Counted from the stretch's first letter, positions 9,939 to 17,065 are shown. The stretch: 23,684 nucleotides of DNA from an uncultured Amaricoccus sp. (GCF_937858865.1 NZ_CALLYO010000255.1:1-23684), one strand, 5' to 3'. The notes: a model not told the origin generated them from the sequence alone. Numbers and translations are program-made.

Positions 9939-9986
9939 CACGTGTGCCCAGGCCGCAAGGCATTGATCTGACGTCATTTTATTGGC

Positions 9987-10008
9987 GTATAGACGTTGTA
10001 TAGACAAC
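9987..10008. promoter_or_regulatory. GntR-like operator in an AT-rich island
   Basis: The octamer GTATAGAC occurs twice, at 9987-9994 and 9998-10005, exactly 11 bp (one helical turn) apart. The second copy lies in the perfect inverted repeat GTTGT-ATAG-ACAAC (9995-10008). The GT...AC arms resemble operators of GntR-family repressors, for example the HutC group. The surrounding 9961-10010 is about 38% G+C in a 70% G+C region. The site lies between the 3' ends of two converging genes, where no gene starts, and no regulator is encoded in the window. The operator role is inferred from form only. Confidence 0.4.
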
Positions 10009-10020
10009 TCGCGGCCGCGC

Positions 10021-11211
10021 TCACTCCGGAAACGCCTCCTCCTCTTCCGCGTCCGCCGGGCCTTCGGTGGTGAAGAGGATGAGCATCAGCGGGGTGCCGG
10101 CCTCGCATGTCGCGTCGGTGCGGCGGGCCATGATCTCGCCGGCGACCGGGCTGGCGTACTCCGCGATCCGCTCGCCGAAGGCATCGTACTGGACGGCGAC
10201 CGCCTGCCCGGCCTCGACCTTTTCCCGCAGCTCGACCAGAAGCTCGACGAAGCCGCCATGCGTCGAGATGACCGGCGCGCCGTGGACCGCGACGAAGACG
10301 CCGGCGTCGTGACCGGTCCGGCCCATCGGGCCCTGGATGACCCCGTGCAGCTTGAGCACGTTCATCGTGCCCTCGACGAAGCGGGAGATCATCTCCGGGT
10401 CGAGGACGCGGGGCTTGCCGAGCTCGGGCGTCAGCGCCGGTATGCCGACGGCGACGAGCTCGTTCATCAGCGTGCCGGCGTAGGGCTCGGTGTCGGCGAA
10501 GATCTGGTCGACCGGAAAGAGCATCGCCATCTCCGCCACCTCGGGGTGCGACATGTCGGCGAAGTGGAAGGCGGTGCCGTCCATCCCGCTCGACACGGTG
10601 TGGAAGTCGATCGCGACGTCGGCGTTCGGCCGGAGCAGCCGGTTGAACAGCAGGCCGGCGTGGCGGCGCGGTGCCTCGGGCGCGTTCTCGTCGCCCGGCC
10701 ACACCCGGTTCATGTCGATGAGATCGACGCCCCGCCCCGAGTTCGGCCATCGGCGCGCCATGCCTTCCAGCGCCGGCCCGGAGATGTCGAAGACCGCCGT
10801 GACCGTGCCCGACATCGCCGCCGGGTCGAGCGCCTCCATGACGCGCTGGACCGTACGCACGGAGCTCATCTCGTCGCCGTGCACGCCGCTCGTCAGGAGG
10901 ACGCGCCTGCCCGGCTGGGCTCCTTTGGCGACGGCGACCGAGACGTAGCGATGCTGCCCGGTGATCCCCTGGACCCCCTCGAAGTAGAACTGGTGCCTGC
11001 CGGGTTCGAGGTCGTTGACGTCGAGCGCGCTCAGGACCCGCTTGCCCTGGATCACGTCGCCGGTGAAGACCGTCCCGCCCGTCGCCGCCGGCTGCGCCGC
11101 CTCCTGGGCCGATACCGCTGCCGCGCCGGCGGCGAGGACAACCGGGGCGCTGACCGCGGCAAGGGACGCGACAATGAATTCCCGCCGCTCGAGGTCGTGA
11201 TCGTCTGACAT
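10021..11211 (-). CDS. Tat-exported succinylglutamate desuccinylase/aspartoacylase family protein
   Basis: This 396-residue protein has the zinc-hydrolase fold of the ASPA/AstE family (M14-like). Probable zinc ligands are H111 and E114 in SGVHGDEMSS and H204 in IDFHT; the substrate-binding arginine may be R169 in DMNRVWPG. The N-terminus ERREFIVASLAAVSAP is a twin-arginine export signal (R9-R10-x-F) with a hydrophobic stretch and a likely signal-peptidase site after VSA (residue 35), so the protein should act in the periplasm. The ATG at 11209-11211 has GGGGA 7 bases upstream and places the signal at the true N-terminus; an in-frame ATG at 11265 would bury it. The family removes acyl groups from N-acyl amino acids or related amides. 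The substrate here is unknown, and neighbours give no hint. It lies downstream of lexA on the same strand, 232 bp away. Confidence 0.85.
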   Translation of the reverse strand: MSDDHDLERREFIVASLAAVSAPVVLAAGAAAVSAQEAAQPAATGGTVFTGDVIQGKRVLSALDVNDLEPGRHQFYFEGVQGITGQHRYVSVAVAKGAQPGRRVLLTSGVHGDEMSSVRTVQRVMEALDPAAMSGTVTAVFDISGPALEGMARRWPNSGRGVDLIDMNRVWPGDENAPEAPRRHAGLLFNRLLRPNADVAIDFHTVSSGMDGTAFHFADMSHPEVAEMAMLFPVDQIFADTEPYAGTLMNELVAVGIPALTPELGKPRVLDPEMISRFVEGTMNVLKLHGVIQGPMGRTGHDAGVFVAVHGAPVISTHGGFVELLVELREKVEAGQAVAVQYDAFGERIAEYASPVAGEIMARRTDATCEAGTPLMLILFTTEGPADAEEEEAFPE

Positions 11212-11443
11212 GGGTAAATCCCCGATGAGCCCCGGTCGACGGCCGATGCGGCTTTCTCGGGGCATGTTCCGGAGCGAAGGCCCGTCGGCCGGCCTGCTCT
11301 CCCCGCAGGTGGGCGCAAGGGCCGCCCGAGGTCAAGCGCCGAATCCCGGCGCGCGCTTGGGCGCCGCAGAGAGACGGGACCGCGAGCCGCGGACATCGGG
11401 GCGTCGTTCGAGGGCCGCACGCCCCCCTACGCCGCGCGACGGG
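11212..11443. other. lexA to ASPA-family gene intergenic region
   Basis: This 232-bp gap on the minus-strand transcript follows the lexA stop and precedes the exported hydrolase. I see no reading frame with family similarity, no U-tailed terminator and no clear promoter. The only structure noted is a short palindrome, CCGCG-AGC-CGCGG, near 11380-11392. The hydrolase gene probably has its own promoter here, but it cannot be pointed to. Confidence 0.5.
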
Positions 11444-12127
11444 TCAGTAGGTGCGGATCAGGCCGACGAGCTTGCCCTGGATGCGGACCTGGTGGTCCTG
11501 GTAGAGGCGGGTCTCGTAGGCGGGGTTGGCTGCCTCGAGGGCGATGGTCGAGCCGCGGCGGCGGAAGGTCTTGAGCGTCGCCTCCTCGCCCTCGATGAGC
11601 GCGACGACGATGTCGCCGTTCTGCGCCGTCGGCTGCTCCTGGATCACCACGATGTCGCCCGAGTTGATCCCGGCCTCGATCATCGAGTCGCCCTTGACCT
11701 CGAGCGCATAGTGGCGCCCGGCGGCGGAGAGCATGGCGGCGGGCACCGCGACGTTGTGCGAGGCGTGCTGGATCGCCTCGATCGGCGTGCCGGCGGCGAT
11801 GCGGCCCATGACCGGAAGCTCGATCGACGCGGCGGCGGCCGCCGCGGCAGTCGCCGGATCGGGGCGGTTGCCGTCGACGGCGGCGGGGCGGAAGCCGCCG
11901 CTGGCCTCGAGCGACTCGGGCAGGCGGGCGATCTCGATGGCGCGGGCGCGGTGCGGCAGGCGGCGGATGAAGCCGCGCTCCTCGAGCGCGGTGATGAGCC
12001 GGTGGATGCCGGATTTCGACCTGAGGTCGAGCGCGTCCTTCATCTCGTCGAACGAAGGCGGCACGCCATCCTTCTGCAATCGCTGGTGGATGAAGTGCAG
12101 GAGGTCGTATTGCTTGCGCGTGAGCAT
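11444..12127 (-). CDS. lexA: LexA SOS repressor
   Basis: LexA represses DNA-damage genes and is inactivated by RecA-stimulated self-cleavage. The 227-residue protein has an N-terminal winged-helix domain (about 1-65, starting [13 protein letters not shown]) and a C-terminal S24 peptidase domain. The cleavage site is A112-G113 in [11 protein letters not shown]; the catalytic pair is S148 (KGDSMIEAG) and K186 (EATLKTF). An alanine-rich linker (about 90-101) is specific to this lineage type. The ATG at 12127 matches the family start and has AAGGGA upstream. The frame is open to 12184, but that part overlaps the promoter and operator. It is autoregulated: a LexA box lies 29 bp upstream of the start codon. 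Confidence 0.97.
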   Translation of the reverse strand: MLTRKQYDLLHFIHQRLQKDGVPPSFDEMKDALDLRSKSGIHRLITALEERGFIRRLPHRARAIEIARLPESLEASGGFRPAAVDGNRPDPATAAAAAAASIELPVMGRIAAGTPIEAIQHASHNVAVPAAMLSAAGRHYALEVKGDSMIEAGINSGDIVVIQEQPTAQNGDIVVALIEGEEATLKTFRRRGSTIALEAANPAYETRLYQDHQVRIQGKLVGLIRTY

Positions 12128-12155
12128 GTCGTCCCTTGGCGCTGTCCCTCGCAAC

Positions 12156-12184
12156 GTTCTAGATACGTTCTTGTTTTGTGTCAA
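12156..12184 (-). promoter_or_regulatory. lexA promoter with overlapping SOS box
   Basis: Read on the minus strand, a perfect -35 TTGACA (12184-12179) is followed after 17 bp by TAGAAC (12161-12156) as -10. The alphaproteobacterial LexA box GTTC-N7-GTTC, seen on the plus strand at 12156-12170 with spacer TAGATAC, covers the -10 element. LexA bound there would block RNA polymerase, giving the standard autorepression. Confidence 0.88.
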
Positions 12185-12195
12185 GAATCAATTGC

Positions 12196-12219
12196 TTGAT
12201 ACAACCATAGGTTGTTCAA
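12196..12219. promoter_or_regulatory. Inverted repeat at the moeA stop, upstream of the lexA promoter
   Basis: A perfect dyad ACAACC-ATA-GGTTGT (12201-12215) is extended by TTGA (12196-12199) and TCAA (12216-12219), with one unpaired T. The TCAA arm includes the moeA stop codon. It could be a weak terminator hairpin for the trp-moeA operon, although no U-tract follows, or an operator 12 bp upstream of the lexA -35 box. Confidence 0.4.
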
Positions 12220-13406
12220 AGCCAGAGAAATTCCATCATGTCGCCCGGCGCGCGCGCCGGGTCGCGCGGCGGCCGGAGCATGAGCGCGTTGGCCTCGCCG
12301 AGGATCGAGAGGAGCGCGCTGTCCTGGCGCGCGAAGGGGGCGCACGCCCATCCGCCCTCGCCCTGCGTCACCCGCGCCCGCATGTAGTGGGCGCGCGGCC
12401 CGTTCGGCCCCAGGGGCTGCGCCAGCCGGGCGGGGTGCATGGCGGGGAGGTCGCCGGGCAGGCCGAGCATCCGCTCGACGGCCGGCACGAGGAAGAGGCG
12501 GCCGGTGACCATGGCCGAGACCGGGTTGCCGGGCAGCCCGACCAGCGGCGTCGCGCCGAGGCGGCCGGCCATCAGCGGCTTTCCGGGGCGCATGGCCACG
12601 CGGTAGAAGTCGAGGGTCATGCCGAGGCCGACGGCCGTCTTCTGCACCAGGTCGAAGTCGCCGACCGAGGCGCCGCCGAGGGTCACGACGAGGTCGGCCG
12701 AGCGGGCGAGCGCGAAGCTCGCCTCGAGGCTCTCCGGCGTGTCGCGGGCGATGGGCAGCAGCCGCGCCTCGGCGCCGGCCGCCTCGAGCAGCGCCTTGAG
12801 GCCGACCCCGTTCGAGCAGACGATCTGGTCGGGGCCCGGATCCTCGCCAGGCATGACGAGCTCGTCCCCGGTCGGGATGAGGGCCACCACCGGCCGGCGC
12901 GCGACCGCCACCCGCCCTGCGTTCATCGCCGCGAGGAGCGCGAGGTCGGCCGGCCGGAGCCGCCGCGGAGCCGCGACGCGGGCGCCGGCGGCGAAGTCGT
13001 TGCCGGCGGGGCGGATGTTGCCGCCGCGGTCGAGCTCGGCATGGAGCAGGATTTCGTCGCCGAGCGCGTCGACCTCCTCCTGGATCACCACCATGTCGGC
13101 GTCGGGCGGCACCGGCGCCCCGGTGAAGATGCGCACCGCCTCGCCCGGCCCGATCGCGCCCTCGAAGCGCGCGCCCGCGGCCGCGACGCCGACGAGGCGG
13201 AGCCGGGCGCCGGGCAGGGCGTCGGCCGAGTGCAGCGCGTAGCCGTCCATCGCCGCGGCGTCGAACGGCGGCTGGGCGCGGGCGGCGGCGACGTCGTGCG
13301 CCAGCACCCGGCCGGCGGCGCGCTCGAGCGGCACCTCCTCCGCCTCGAGCGGCTCGAAGAGGCGCATCAGGCGCGCGTGCGCCTCGGCGACGGGGATGAG
13401 GCCCAT
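12216..13406 (-). CDS. moeA: Molybdopterin molybdenumtransferase MoeA
   Basis: MoeA inserts molybdate into adenylylated molybdopterin, the last common step of molybdenum cofactor synthesis. The 396-residue protein shows the family layout: an N-terminal domain with FDAAAMDGYALHS (about 48-60) and RIFTGAPVPPDADMVVIQEE (about 92-111). The MoCF-like domain follows, with IPTGDELV, GGASVGDFD and MRPGKPLMAG then LVGLPGNPVSAMV. Length is normal. The ATG overlaps the moaC stop by one base (TGATG), so translation is coupled. The last codons, around 12216-12235, are AT-rich like the lexA promoter region that follows. Confidence 0.96.
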   Translation of the reverse strand: MGLIPVAEAHARLMRLFEPLEAEEVPLERAAGRVLAHDVAAARAQPPFDAAAMDGYALHSADALPGARLRLVGVAAAGARFEGAIGPGEAVRIFTGAPVPPDADMVVIQEEVDALGDEILLHAELDRGGNIRPAGNDFAAGARVAAPRRLRPADLALLAAMNAGRVAVARRPVVALIPTGDELVMPGEDPGPDQIVCSNGVGLKALLEAAGAEARLLPIARDTPESLEASFALARSADLVVTLGGASVGDFDLVQKTAVGLGMTLDFYRVAMRPGKPLMAGRLGATPLVGLPGNPVSAMVTGRLFLVPAVERMLGLPGDLPAMHPARLAQPLGPNGPRAHYMRARVTQGEGGWACAPFARQDSALLSILGEANALMLRPPRDPARAPGDMMEFLWL

Positions 13407-13882
13407 CAGGGCGCCTCGAAGCGGCCGGACTTGCCGCCCTCCTTCAGCGCCAGGCGGATCTCGCCGATCGTCATGCCGCGGTCGACCGCCTTCAGCATGT
13501 CGTAGACGGTGAGCGCGGCGACCGAGACGGCGGTCAGCGCCTCCATCTCGACGCCGGTCGGGCCGGTGGTGGCGACCGTCGCCTCGATCGTCACCCGCGA
13601 GGCCGCGGCGTCGGGGGCGAGGTCGACCGTCACCTTGCTGAGCGCGAGCGGGTGGCAGAGCGGGATGAGCTCGGCGGTACGCTTGGCGGCCATGATGCCG
13701 GCGAGGCGGGCGACGCCGAGGACGTCGCCCTTGGCGGCGGTGCCCTCGGTGACGAGGGCGAGGGTGGCGGGGGCCATGGCGATCCAGCCGCGCGCGACGG
13801 CGCGGCGGGCGGTCGCCGGCTTGTCCGAGACGTCGACCATCTGCGCCGCGCCGCGGGGGTCGAAGTGGGTGAGGCCGGCCAT
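13406..13882 (-). CDS. moaC: Cyclic pyranopterin monophosphate synthase MoaC
   Basis: MoaC converts the MoaA product 3',8-cyclo-7,8-dihydro-GTP to cyclic pyranopterin monophosphate, the first pterin intermediate of the molybdenum cofactor. The 158-residue product has all family blocks: MVDVSDKP (15-22), K51 in [23 protein letters not shown] (65-79) and [20 protein letters not shown] (110-129). K51 and D128 match the catalytic pair of the E. coli enzyme. The ATG at 13882 overlaps the trpC stop by one base; a GTG one codon earlier is possible but less likely. It is coupled on both sides, to trpC and moeA. moaA is not in the window. Confidence 0.97.
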   Translation of the reverse strand: MAGLTHFDPRGAAQMVDVSDKPATARRAVARGWIAMAPATLALVTEGTAAKGDVLGVARLAGIMAAKRTAELIPLCHPLALSKVTVDLAPDAAASRVTIEATVATTGPTGVEMEALTAVSVAALTVYDMLKAVDRGMTIGEIRLALKEGGKSGRFEAP

Positions 13883-14688
13883 CACTCGGCCTCCGGCGAC
13901 CAGGGGCTGCGCAGGAGCTCGCGGGTCGCCGCCTCGACGTTCTCCTCGCGCATCAGCGTCTCGCCGATCAGGAAGCAGCGCACGCCGTAGCGGGCGATCT
14001 GCGCCAGGTCCTGGCGGGTGGCGAGGCCGGATTCGGAGACGATGATGCGGTCGGCGGGCACGCTGCGCGCCAGGCGCCGGGTGGTCTCGATGTCGGTGGC
14101 GAAGGTGTTGAGGTCGCGGTTGTTGATGCCGACCAGCGGCGAGGCGAGGCGGCGGGCGCGGTCGAGGTCCTCGGCGGTGTGCACCTCGAGGAGCGCGGCC
14201 ATGCCCCAGGCGCGGGCGGTGGCCTCGAGCTCCTGCGCCTGGGCGTCGGAGACGCTGGCGAGGATGACGAGGATGCAGTCGGCGCCGAGGGCGCGCGACT
14301 CGACGACCTGCCAGGGGTCGTAGAGGAAGTCCTTGCGCAGGATCGGCAGGCTGACCGCCTTGCGCGCCTCGACGAGGTGGCTGTCGTCGCCCTGGAAGCT
14401 CGGGCCGTCGGTCAGCACGCTGAGGCAGGCGGCGCCGCCGGCGGCATAGGCGGCGGCGAGGGCGGCGGGCTGGAAGTCCGCGCGGATCAGGCCCTTGGAC
14501 GGGCTCGCCTTCTTGATCTCGGCGATCAGGCCGTAGCCGCGGGCGGAGGCGCGGCGCAGCGCTCCGACGAAGTCGCGCGGGCGGTCGGCGTCGCGGGCGG
14601 CGGCCTCGACGGCGGCGAGCGGGCGCTCGGCCTTGCGGCGGGCGACGTCGGCGAGCTTGTAGGCGCGGATGTCGTCGAGGATGCTCAC
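13882..14688 (-). CDS. trpC: Indole-3-glycerol phosphate synthase TrpC
   Basis: TrpC closes the indole ring, turning 1-(2-carboxyphenylamino)-1-deoxyribulose 5-phosphate into indole-3-glycerol phosphate. It is a 268-residue single-domain TIM barrel with the catalytic [11 protein letters not shown] block (about 56-66), then [46 protein letters not shown] and FLIGETLM. It is not fused to TrpF, unlike the E. coli protein. The start is GTG at 14688, overlapping the trpD stop by 4 bp (GTGA). The frame is open much further upstream, but only this start gives the family N-terminus MSILDDI. Confidence 0.97.
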   Translation of the reverse strand: MSILDDIRAYKLADVARRKAERPLAAVEAAARDADRPRDFVGALRRASARGYGLIAEIKKASPSKGLIRADFQPAALAAAYAAGGAACLSVLTDGPSFQGDDSHLVEARKAVSLPILRKDFLYDPWQVVESRALGADCILVILASVSDAQAQELEATARAWGMAALLEVHTAEDLDRARRLASPLVGINNRDLNTFATDIETTRRLARSVPADRIIVSESGLATRQDLAQIARYGVRCFLIGETLMREENVEAATRELLRSPWSPEAE

Positions 14689-15725
14689 CGCGCGGCCTCG
14701 CCGGTGCGCGCGGGGGCGGAGGTGACGGCGGCGAGCTTGTCGGCGGTGCGGCGGGCGGCGCCGGTGTCGATGCTCTCGGCGGCGAGGGCGACCCCGGCGG
14801 GGAGGTCGGCGGCGCGGCCGGCGACGAGGAGGGCGGCGGCGGCGTTGAGGAGGACGGCGTCGCGGTAGGCGGAGGGCTCGCCGGCGAGGAGGGCGCGCAG
14901 CGCCTGGGCGTTCTGCTCGGGGGTGCCGCCGAGGACGGCCTCGAGCGGTTGCCGGGCGAGGCCGGCGTCCTCGGGGTGGATGGAGAATTCGGTGATGCGG
15001 CCGTCGTTCAGCTCGGCGACGTAGGTCTCGCCGGCGATCGAGATCTCGTCGGTGCCGTCGGCGCCGTGCACCATCCAGGCGCGGTCGGAGCCGAGCTGGC
15101 CGAGGGTCTCGGCCATCGGGCGGATGACGGCGCGGGAATAGGCGCCGGTCAGCTGGCGGCGGACCGAGGCCGGGTTGGTGAGCGGGCCGAGGAGGTTGAA
15201 GATGGTGCGGGTGCCGAGCTCCTGGCGGGCGGGCATGACGTGGCGGGTGGCCGGGTGGTGCATCGGCGCCATCATGAAGCCGATGCCGGCTTCGGCCAGC
15301 GCCTGCTCGACCACCTCGGGGCCGACCATGACGTTGACGCCGAGCTCGGTCAGGGCGTCGGCGGCGCCGGACTTCGACGAGAGGTTGCGGTTGCCGTGCT
15401 TGGCGACCGGGACGCCGCAGCCTGCGACGACGAGGGCGGCGGCGGTCGAGATGTTGAGCGTGCCCTTGCCGTCGCCGCCGGTGCCGACGATGTCGATGGC
15501 GCCTTCGGGGGCGCGGACGCGGACGCACTTGGCGCGCATGACGGCGGCGGCGGCGGCGTATTCGGCGACGGTCTCGCCGCGGGTGCGCAGCGCCATGAGG
15601 AAGCCGCCGACCTGGGCCGGGGTGGCGTCGCCGTCCATGATGGCGGTGAAGGCGCGCTCGGCCTGCTCGCGGGTGAGCGGGCCCTCGGCGGCGCGGCCGA
15701 TCAGCGAGCGGAGGCCGTCGCTCAT
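14685..15725 (-). CDS. trpD: Anthranilate phosphoribosyltransferase TrpD
   Basis: TrpD transfers the phosphoribosyl group of PRPP to anthranilate, the second step of tryptophan synthesis. The 346-residue protein carries GTGGDG (81-86), [28 protein letters not shown] (from 109), and [12 protein letters not shown], all family hallmarks for PRPP/Mg and anthranilate binding. It is a stand-alone transferase, not fused to TrpG. The ATG at 15725 overlaps the trpG stop by 4 bp (ATGA), and the 3' end overlaps trpC by 4 bp, so the three genes are translated as one coupled unit. Confidence 0.97.
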   Translation of the reverse strand: MSDGLRSLIGRAAEGPLTREQAERAFTAIMDGDATPAQVGGFLMALRTRGETVAEYAAAAAVMRAKCVRVRAPEGAIDIVGTGGDGKGTLNISTAAALVVAGCGVPVAKHGNRNLSSKSGAADALTELGVNVMVGPEVVEQALAEAGIGFMMAPMHHPATRHVMPARQELGTRTIFNLLGPLTNPASVRRQLTGAYSRAVIRPMAETLGQLGSDRAWMVHGADGTDEISIAGETYVAELNDGRITEFSIHPEDAGLARQPLEAVLGGTPEQNAQALRALLAGEPSAYRDAVLLNAAAALLVAGRAADLPAGVALAAESIDTGAARRTADKLAAVTSAPARTGEAAR

Positions 15726-16315
15726 GCGGTCGCCCGGGCGGCCACGCGGGCGAGGTCGAGGAAGTTGCGCAGGAGCGCGTGGCCGTGCTCGGAGGCGATC
15801 GACTCGGGGTGGAACTGGACGCCGTGGATGGGGAGCGTGCGGTGCTGAAGGCCCATGATGGTGCCGTCCTCGAGCTCGGCGGTGATCTCGAGCTCGGGCG
15901 GCAGGCTCTCCCGCTCGACGATCAGGCTGTGGTAGCGGGTGGCGCGGAGGGGCGAGGGGAGACCCTGGAAGACGCCCTTGCCGCCGTGGTGGATGGTGCC
16001 GAGCTTGCCGTGCACGATCTCGCCGGCGCGGACGACCTTGCCGCCGAAGGCCTGGCCGATGGCCTGGTGGCCGAGGCAGACGCCGATGAGCGGCGTGCGG
16101 GTCTCGGCGGCGGCGGCGATGAGCGCGAGGCAGATGCCGGCCTCGTCCGGGGTGCAGGGGCCGGGCGAGAGCAGGATGGCCGAGGGATGCATCGCCATGG
16201 CGGCCTGCACGTCGATCTCGTCGTTGCGGCGGACGATGGCCTCGGCCCCGAGCTCTCCCAGGTAGTGGAAGAGGTTCCAGGTGAAGCTGTCGTAGTTGTC
16301 GATCAAGAGCAGCAT
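15722..16315 (-). CDS. trpG: Anthranilate synthase glutamine amidotransferase subunit TrpG
   Basis: TrpG releases ammonia from glutamine and channels it to TrpE for anthranilate formation; in many bacteria the same subunit also serves PabB in folate synthesis. The 197-residue class I amidotransferase has the triad C80 (GVCLGHQ), H169 and E171 (QFHPES), plus [10 protein letters not shown] (6-15) and [13 protein letters not shown]. The ATG at 16315 matches the family start; the open frame continues to 16444 without similarity. It is the first gene of the trpGDC-moaC-moeA run. The leader upstream contains competing inverted repeats. Its partner trpE lies at 20233-21744. Confidence 0.97.
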   Translation of the reverse strand: MLLLIDNYDSFTWNLFHYLGELGAEAIVRRNDEIDVQAAMAMHPSAILLSPGPCTPDEAGICLALIAAAAETRTPLIGVCLGHQAIGQAFGGKVVRAGEIVHGKLGTIHHGGKGVFQGLPSPLRATRYHSLIVERESLPPELEITAELEDGTIMGLQHRTLPIHGVQFHPESIASEHGHALLRNFLDLARVAARATA

Positions 16316-16381
16316 GGCCGCGCCCCACTCACATGCGCGCCATTCATGGCCCGCGGGGTCGGACGGGGTCAAGGGGTGGCC

Positions 16382-16414
16382 TGTGCGGGCGCAGGGGGCC
16401 CGCACAGTGCGGGC
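16382..16414 (-). promoter_or_regulatory. Competing hairpin arms in the trpG leader
   Basis: Three arms lie here. In the trpG transcript direction they are GCCCGCAC (16414-16407), TGTGCGGGC (16406-16398) and GCCCGCACA (16390-16382). The middle arm can pair perfectly with either neighbour, so two hairpins exclude each other. The second hairpin ends 66 bases before the trpG ATG. Such geometry is typical of attenuators, but there is no U-run after either hairpin and no clustered Trp codons upstream; the one leader frame (16472-16344) has a single TGG. The regulatory role is inferred. Confidence 0.45.
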
Positions 16415-16454
16415 TTCGGGTAACACGCTGATTCCACTTGGCAATCGTCCCGGC

Positions 16455-16482
16455 GTTAACCACCTTGGGCATAATCGTTAAC
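16455..16482. promoter_or_regulatory. Paired GTTAAC sites between trpG and a small membrane protein gene
   Basis: The palindrome GTTAAC occurs at 16455-16460 and 16477-16482, 22 bp (two helical turns) apart, in a short AT-richer stretch. The first continues as TTAACCAC, one mismatch from the TTAACCAT half-site described for CtrA-type regulators. CATAAT at 16470-16475 could be a -10 element, but no good -35 is at the right distance. It lies upstream of both diverging genes. Confidence 0.3.
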
Positions 16483-16539
16483 GTGCGGCGGGGGCTGGCG
16501 GCGGGCGGTGCGCGCGCTGTAGGATGGCGGGACGAGCGG

Positions 16540-16546
16540 AAGGAGG
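16540..16546 (+). promoter_or_regulatory. Strong ribosome binding site deciding a GTG start
   Basis: AAGGAGG is a full match to the Shine-Dalgarno core, 7 bases before the GTG at 16554. It lies inside the longer open frame that starts with ATG at 16524, so it argues that the real start is the GTG. Confidence 0.75.
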
Positions 16547-16553
16547 CGGGACG

Positions 16554-16850
16554 GTGGCGGAGCGGCGGACGCATGGCTTCTGGAAGGGGGTCCTGGCCGG
16601 GCTCCTGGTCGCGGCCGCCGGGCTTCTCGCGCTGGCGTGGCTCCATCCGCCGCGGCCGCTGATGCCGCCCGAGGTCGATCCCGGCGCGCTGGAGGCGCCG
16701 GCCGCGCCCGGCCAGCCGGACGGCGTGGCAGGGCCGGAGCCGGCGGCGGCGGGGGAGACGGTCCGGGAGACTGGGCGCGAGACGGGGCGGGAAACGCCGA
16801 AAATTGCCGACGCCCCGGCCTCGGAGAGCGCGCCCGAACCGGCGGACTGA
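16554..16850 (+). CDS. Unrecognised small single-pass membrane protein
   Basis: I do not recognise this gene. From the GTG at 16554, which has an ideal ribosome site, it encodes 98 residues: a short basic start (MAERRTHGFWKG), one membrane helix (about 10-29) and a tail of about 65 residues rich in Pro, Ala and Glu. The tail holds the internal repeat GRET-GRET after VRET (near residues 69-80). The basic N-terminus suggests the tail is periplasmic. The layout of one helix plus a P/A-rich linker resembles the beginning of larger Rhodobacteraceae cell-envelope proteins such as YibQ-type polysaccharide deacetylases. No catalytic domain follows in any frame, so it may be a remnant or a genuine small protein. 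It diverges from trpG and precedes cstA by 232 bp. Protein-like use of membrane codons and the ribosome site support coding. Confidence 0.6.
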   Translation: MAERRTHGFWKGVLAGLLVAAAGLLALAWLHPPRPLMPPEVDPGALEAPAAPGQPDGVAGPEPAAAGETVRETGRETGRETPKIADAPASESAPEPAD

Positions 16851-16865
16851 CCGCCGCGCAACAAT

Positions 16866-16890
16866 GTTTCAAAAACGCTTGCGTTGAAAC
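16866..16890. promoter_or_regulatory. Dyad-symmetric element upstream of cstA
   Basis: GTTTCAA (16866-16872) and TTGAAAC (16884-16890) form perfect outer arms. Between them AACGC (16874-16878) and GCGTT (16881-16885) form a second symmetric pair. It lies about 190 bp before the cstA start, in an AT-richer pocket. TTGCGT (16879-16884) and CATAGT (16903-16908), 18 bp apart, are a possible promoter, which would place the dyad over the -35 region as an operator. No regulator is encoded nearby. Confidence 0.4.
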
Positions 16891-17002
16891 CGGACTCGGC
16901 GCCATAGTCGCGCGGAGCGATCATCCCCGGGCATCTCCGTCCGGCCGAAGACGACCGAGGCAGGTCACGGCTCGCCGATAGCGCTCGACTCACCCCGTCG
17001 CG

Positions 17003-17065
17003 GGCCCGGCCCGGGCCGCGCGCCCGATGGCGGCGTGTCTGAGACTGCCGGCCGCGAAAGCCGGC
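17003..17065 (+). promoter_or_regulatory. GC-rich hairpins in the cstA leader
   Basis: Two inverted repeats lie in the expected 5' untranslated region: GGCCCGG-C-CCGGGCC (17003-17017), and GCCGGC (17047-17052) with GCCGGC (17060-17065) around a 7-base loop. The second ends 5 bases before the AGGGGGA ribosome site at 17071-17077 and could affect its access. In a 70% G+C genome such hairpins also arise by chance. Confidence 0.3.

Noticed and set aside
7727..9958. A 743-codon minus-strand open frame opposite comEC
   Set aside because: The product is a run of Arg, Pro, Asp and His with no hydrophobic core; comEC has the SISGLHM motif and membrane helices. The long frame is a GC artefact.
8050..9966. 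A 638-codon plus-strand frame overlapping comEC in another phase
   Set aside because: The composition is Gly/Arg/Ala/Asp only, as expected from a shifted frame of a GC-rich gene.
11444..12184. A longer LexA starting at 12184
   Set aside because: The added 19 codons would overlap the -35/-10 elements and the LexA box; the family start is [10 protein letters not shown] at 12127.
16344..16472. A possible trp leader peptide upstream of trpG (42 codons)
   Set aside because: It has only one Trp codon, no ribosome binding site, and runs through the hairpins to end just before trpG. It does not fit a trpL-type leader.
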